Assembly (NCBI RefSeq): GCF_900167335.1
Contig: NZ_FUXI01000008.1
Coordinates: 1-44,649 of the forward strand
Source of the DNA: Pilibacter termitis
GTDB taxonomy: Bacteria > Bacillota > Bacilli > Lactobacillales > Streptococcaceae
Length of the DNA stretch: 44,649 nucleotides
Direction of reading: 5' to 3'
Both the position numbers and the translations under genes were made by a program. The number at the start of each line of letters is the position of its first letter. Positions within the stretch are counted from its first letter, which is position 1. Of the stretch, positions 43,044 through 44,649 are shown in pieces. The notes below the pieces were generated by a model that was given only the letters and a program-made list of their open reading frames with translations, was not told the origin of the DNA and did not search any database.

Positions 43044-44150
43044 ATGAATAAAACAAAATTAGTTGAACTAAAAAAATGGATGGAAACTCAACAAGTAGAT
43101 TGTGCGTATTTGTCTGACACGACACATATCGCTTATTTTACAGGATATGCGAGCGACCCACATGAGCGTGTGCTTGCGTTATTTATTCCACTTGAGGCGG
43201 AGGCGTTTCTTTTCACTCCTGCTCTTGAAGTAGAGGATGCACAAAATTCTTCTTGGAGCGGAGATGTATTTGGCTATCTCGATAGCGAAAATCCTTGGGA
43301 GAAAATTGCTGAGATTTTGAAGAAACGTTTGCCTGTTTCTGCGAAAAATTTTGCCGTAGAAAAAGGACATTTAGTTGTGGAACGTATGGAAGAAATGCGT
43401 TCTGCTTTCCCAAACATGGAGTTTTCAAAAGATTTGACACCACTCGTTCAACGTTTGCAACTTATCAAAACGGAAGACGAAATTAAGAAATTATATGAGG
43501 CTGGCACGTGGGCTGATGTTGCTTTTGAAACTGGTTTTAAAGCCGTTCACGAGGGGGCAAGCGAGCAAGAAGTCATCGCTGAAATCGAATATGAATTGAA
43601 AAAACGTGGCGTTAGCCAAATGAGTTTTGACACAATGGTGCTTACAGGGAAAAATGCTGCAAGTCCGCACGGTGAGCCAGGACTTAGCAAAATTCAAAAG
43701 CACGAACTTGTACTCTTTGACCTTGGCGTTGTTTGGAATGGATACAATTCTGATGCGACTCGAACAATTTCCTTCCACCAACCAACTGAATTTGATGAAA
43801 AAATTTATCAAATTGTCCTTGAGGCTCAACTTGCTGCTCAGGATTTTGTAAAACCAGGGGTAACTGCAGAAGAAATTGACAAAGTGGCTCGTGATGTCAT
43901 TACTGGCTATGGTTACGGAGAATATTTCAATCACCGCCTAGGGCATGGGATTGGCACAACCGTTCATGAGTTTCCGTCGCTCGTTGAGGGAAATGATTTG
44001 GTGATTGAGGAAGGAATGTGCTTTTCTATTGAACCGGGAATTTATATTCCTGAAAAAGTTGGCGTGCGTATCGAAGATTGCGTTCACGTGACGAAAAATG
44101 GCTGTCTACCGTTTACGAATACAACAAAAGAATTGCAGGTGATTATTTAG
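43044..44150 (+). CDS. pepQ: Xaa-Pro dipeptidase
   Basis: The 368-residue M24 metallopeptidase cleaves X-Pro dipeptides. Metal ligands are visible: the two Asp in FDLGVVWNGYNSDATR, His in HRLGHGIGTTVHEFP, Glu in CFSIEPGIYI and Glu in GVRIEDCVHVT. The N-terminal creatinase-like domain (about 1-125) is standard. Divergent pepQ/ccpA is a conserved Lactobacillales arrangement. AGGAAAAAAGA precedes the ATG. A small membrane gene overlaps its stop. Confidence 0.96.
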   Translation: MNKTKLVELKKWMETQQVDCAYLSDTTHIAYFTGYASDPHERVLALFIPLEAEAFLFTPALEVEDAQNSSWSGDVFGYLDSENPWEKIAEILKKRLPVSAKNFAVEKGHLVVERMEEMRSAFPNMEFSKDLTPLVQRLQLIKTEDEIKKLYEAGTWADVAFETGFKAVHEGASEQEVIAEIEYELKKRGVSQMSFDTMVLTGKNAASPHGEPGLSKIQKHELVLFDLGVVWNGYNSDATRTISFHQPTEFDEKIYQIVLEAQLAAQDFVKPGVTAEEIDKVARDVITGYGYGEYFNHRLGHGIGTTVHEFPSLVEGNDLVIEEGMCFSIEPGIYIPEKVGVRIEDCVHVTKNGCLPFTNTTKELQVII

Positions 44151-44434
44151 TGGCAGTTTTACTAGCAATCCTTGCAGGAATAGGGTCATTTTTCATTTAC
44201 AGTTTTTGGCAAGTGCCAGAACTTTTGGGAAATCTAGGACTGTTCATTGCTCAAATTGTTATGTTTTTATTTGCACTAGTGGCTGTATTTTCCTATAAAG
44301 GAAAACGATTTTCAAAAATGTATTTCCTTGACAACACACACGTTTTTACTATCCGTTTTCTGATTTGCCTTATCTCTTTACTTGGAAGTGGGAGCATTTT
44401 GGTAGTAATGGCACTCTTTATATTGGGGAATTAG
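44150..44434 (+). CDS. Small membrane protein, unknown function
   Basis: I start it at the GTG that overlaps the pepQ stop (TAGTG, 44148-44152); AGGTGA lies seven bases upstream. The longer frame beginning inside pepQ is unlikely. The 94-residue product has three hydrophobic segments (about 1-20, 25-48, 66-90) separated by a basic loop (YKGKRFSKMYF). I recognise no family. Tight coupling with pepQ suggests co-expression only. A hairpin unit begins immediately after its stop codon. Confidence 0.65.
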   Translation: MAVLLAILAGIGSFFIYSFWQVPELLGNLGLFIAQIVMFLFALVAVFSYKGKRFSKMYFLDNTHVFTIRFLICLISLLGSGSILVVMALFILGN

Positions 44435-44556
44435 AAAAGCGGAGAGGGCGGTTAGGGGATTGTCGCAGTGAGCCTTGCCATTTACTTGCCTGAAGCAGAG
44501 CTTCAGGTGGCATTGCGAACAGCGACCAGACTTCAGCACTTCGTAGCTAGACACAG
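44435..44556 (+). repeat. Dispersed hairpin unit, copy G
   Basis: The unit runs from AAAAGCGG to GTAGCTAGACACAG and abuts the stop codon of the preceding gene. The tip stem CTGAAGC/GCTTCAG is intact, but the left arm (GAGGGCGGTTAGGGGATTG) does not pair with the right arm (CAGACTTCAGCACTTC) except at GTCGC/GCGAC. It looks recombinant. Confidence 0.8.
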
Positions 44557-44649
44557 AAAAGCGAAGTGGGGCGGTCTGAAGTTTGCAACAGTGAGCCATG
44601 CCATTCACTTGCTTGAAACGAAGTTTCAAGTGGCATTGCGAACAGTTGC
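44557..44649 (+). repeat. Dispersed hairpin unit, copy H (right-truncated by window edge)
   Basis: The unit starts AAAAGCGAAGTGGGGCGGTCTGAAG directly after copy G and is cut in the middle of its right half. Its left arm would pair with the right arm of copy G. The tip is CTTGAAAC/GTTTCAAG. Confidence 0.8.

Noticed and set aside
44078-44149. Longer form of the small membrane protein starting inside pepQ
   Set aside because: No start signal and charged sequence unlike the rest; the GTG overlapping the pepQ stop fits better.

Overview
This is an AT-rich window from a low-GC Gram-positive bacterium, almost certainly a member of the Lactobacillales close to Enterococcaceae (Enterococcus, Vagococcus or Pilibacter type). 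The evidence is a complete WxL surface-protein locus, an LPXTG protein, the divergent ccpA/pepQ pair, the order murD-murG-divIB-ftsA-ftsZ-ylmE-sepF-ylmG-ylmH-divIVA-ileS with a T-box in front of ileS, the ymfF-ymfH-ymfI-rodZ-pgsA group, and an L13 leader before rplM-rpsI. I cannot name the species from sequence alone.

Layout. 1-2300: a dispersed hairpin repeat cut by the window edge, a secreted GH20 hexosaminidase gene broken by one base, an IS630-type transposase relic and a small MITE-like element. 2315-6072 (+): ABC exporter permease, its ATPase and an orphan membrane-anchored PASTA protein, closed by a terminator. 6070-8852 (-): an archaeo-eukaryotic primase (AEP) / SF2 helicase / PLD-like gene of the TOTE type, split in two by one missing base. 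9072-10043 (-): rpsI and rplM with promoter and leader RNA. 10111-12446 (-): an autoregulated TetR operon (HTH fragment, TetR, short-chain dehydrogenase, CPBP-like membrane protein) with two identical-type operators. 12564-13493 (+): a membrane-anchored alpha/beta hydrolase. 13498-15160: two nested repeat elements, pgsA, and a 95-bp tandem repeat array. 15193-19458 (-): rodZ, ymfI, ymfH, ymfF. 19688 (+): mscL. 20398-27057 (-): a six-gene WxL locus facing a PocR/AraC-type regulator at 27464 (+). 28401-41478 (-): ileS back to murD, the cell-division and wall-synthesis cluster. 41659-44434: ccpA (-), pepQ (+) and a small overlapping membrane gene. The window ends inside further copies of the hairpin repeat.

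How the parts fit. Most of the window builds and divides the envelope: peptidoglycan precursors (MurD, MurG), divisome (DivIB, FtsA, FtsZ, SepF, YlmG, DivIVA), membrane lipid (PgsA), cell shape (RodZ), surface attachment (WxL, DUF916/DUF3324 and LPXTG proteins). Regulation is unusually readable: T-box for ileS, L13 leader for rplM, TetR operators placed exactly between -35 and -10, and a divergent activator for the WxL operon.

The most unusual signal is a family of about 120-bp hairpin units, at least eight copies here, with fixed ends, arms that differ between copies but stay paired through compensating changes, frequent tandem arrangement, and placement directly in front of the ribosome binding sites of ileS and ccpA. 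A second, MITE-like family occurs twice, once with a hairpin unit inserted in it. Third is the 95-bp tandem array beside pgsA. All calls come from reading the sequence; no database search was run.
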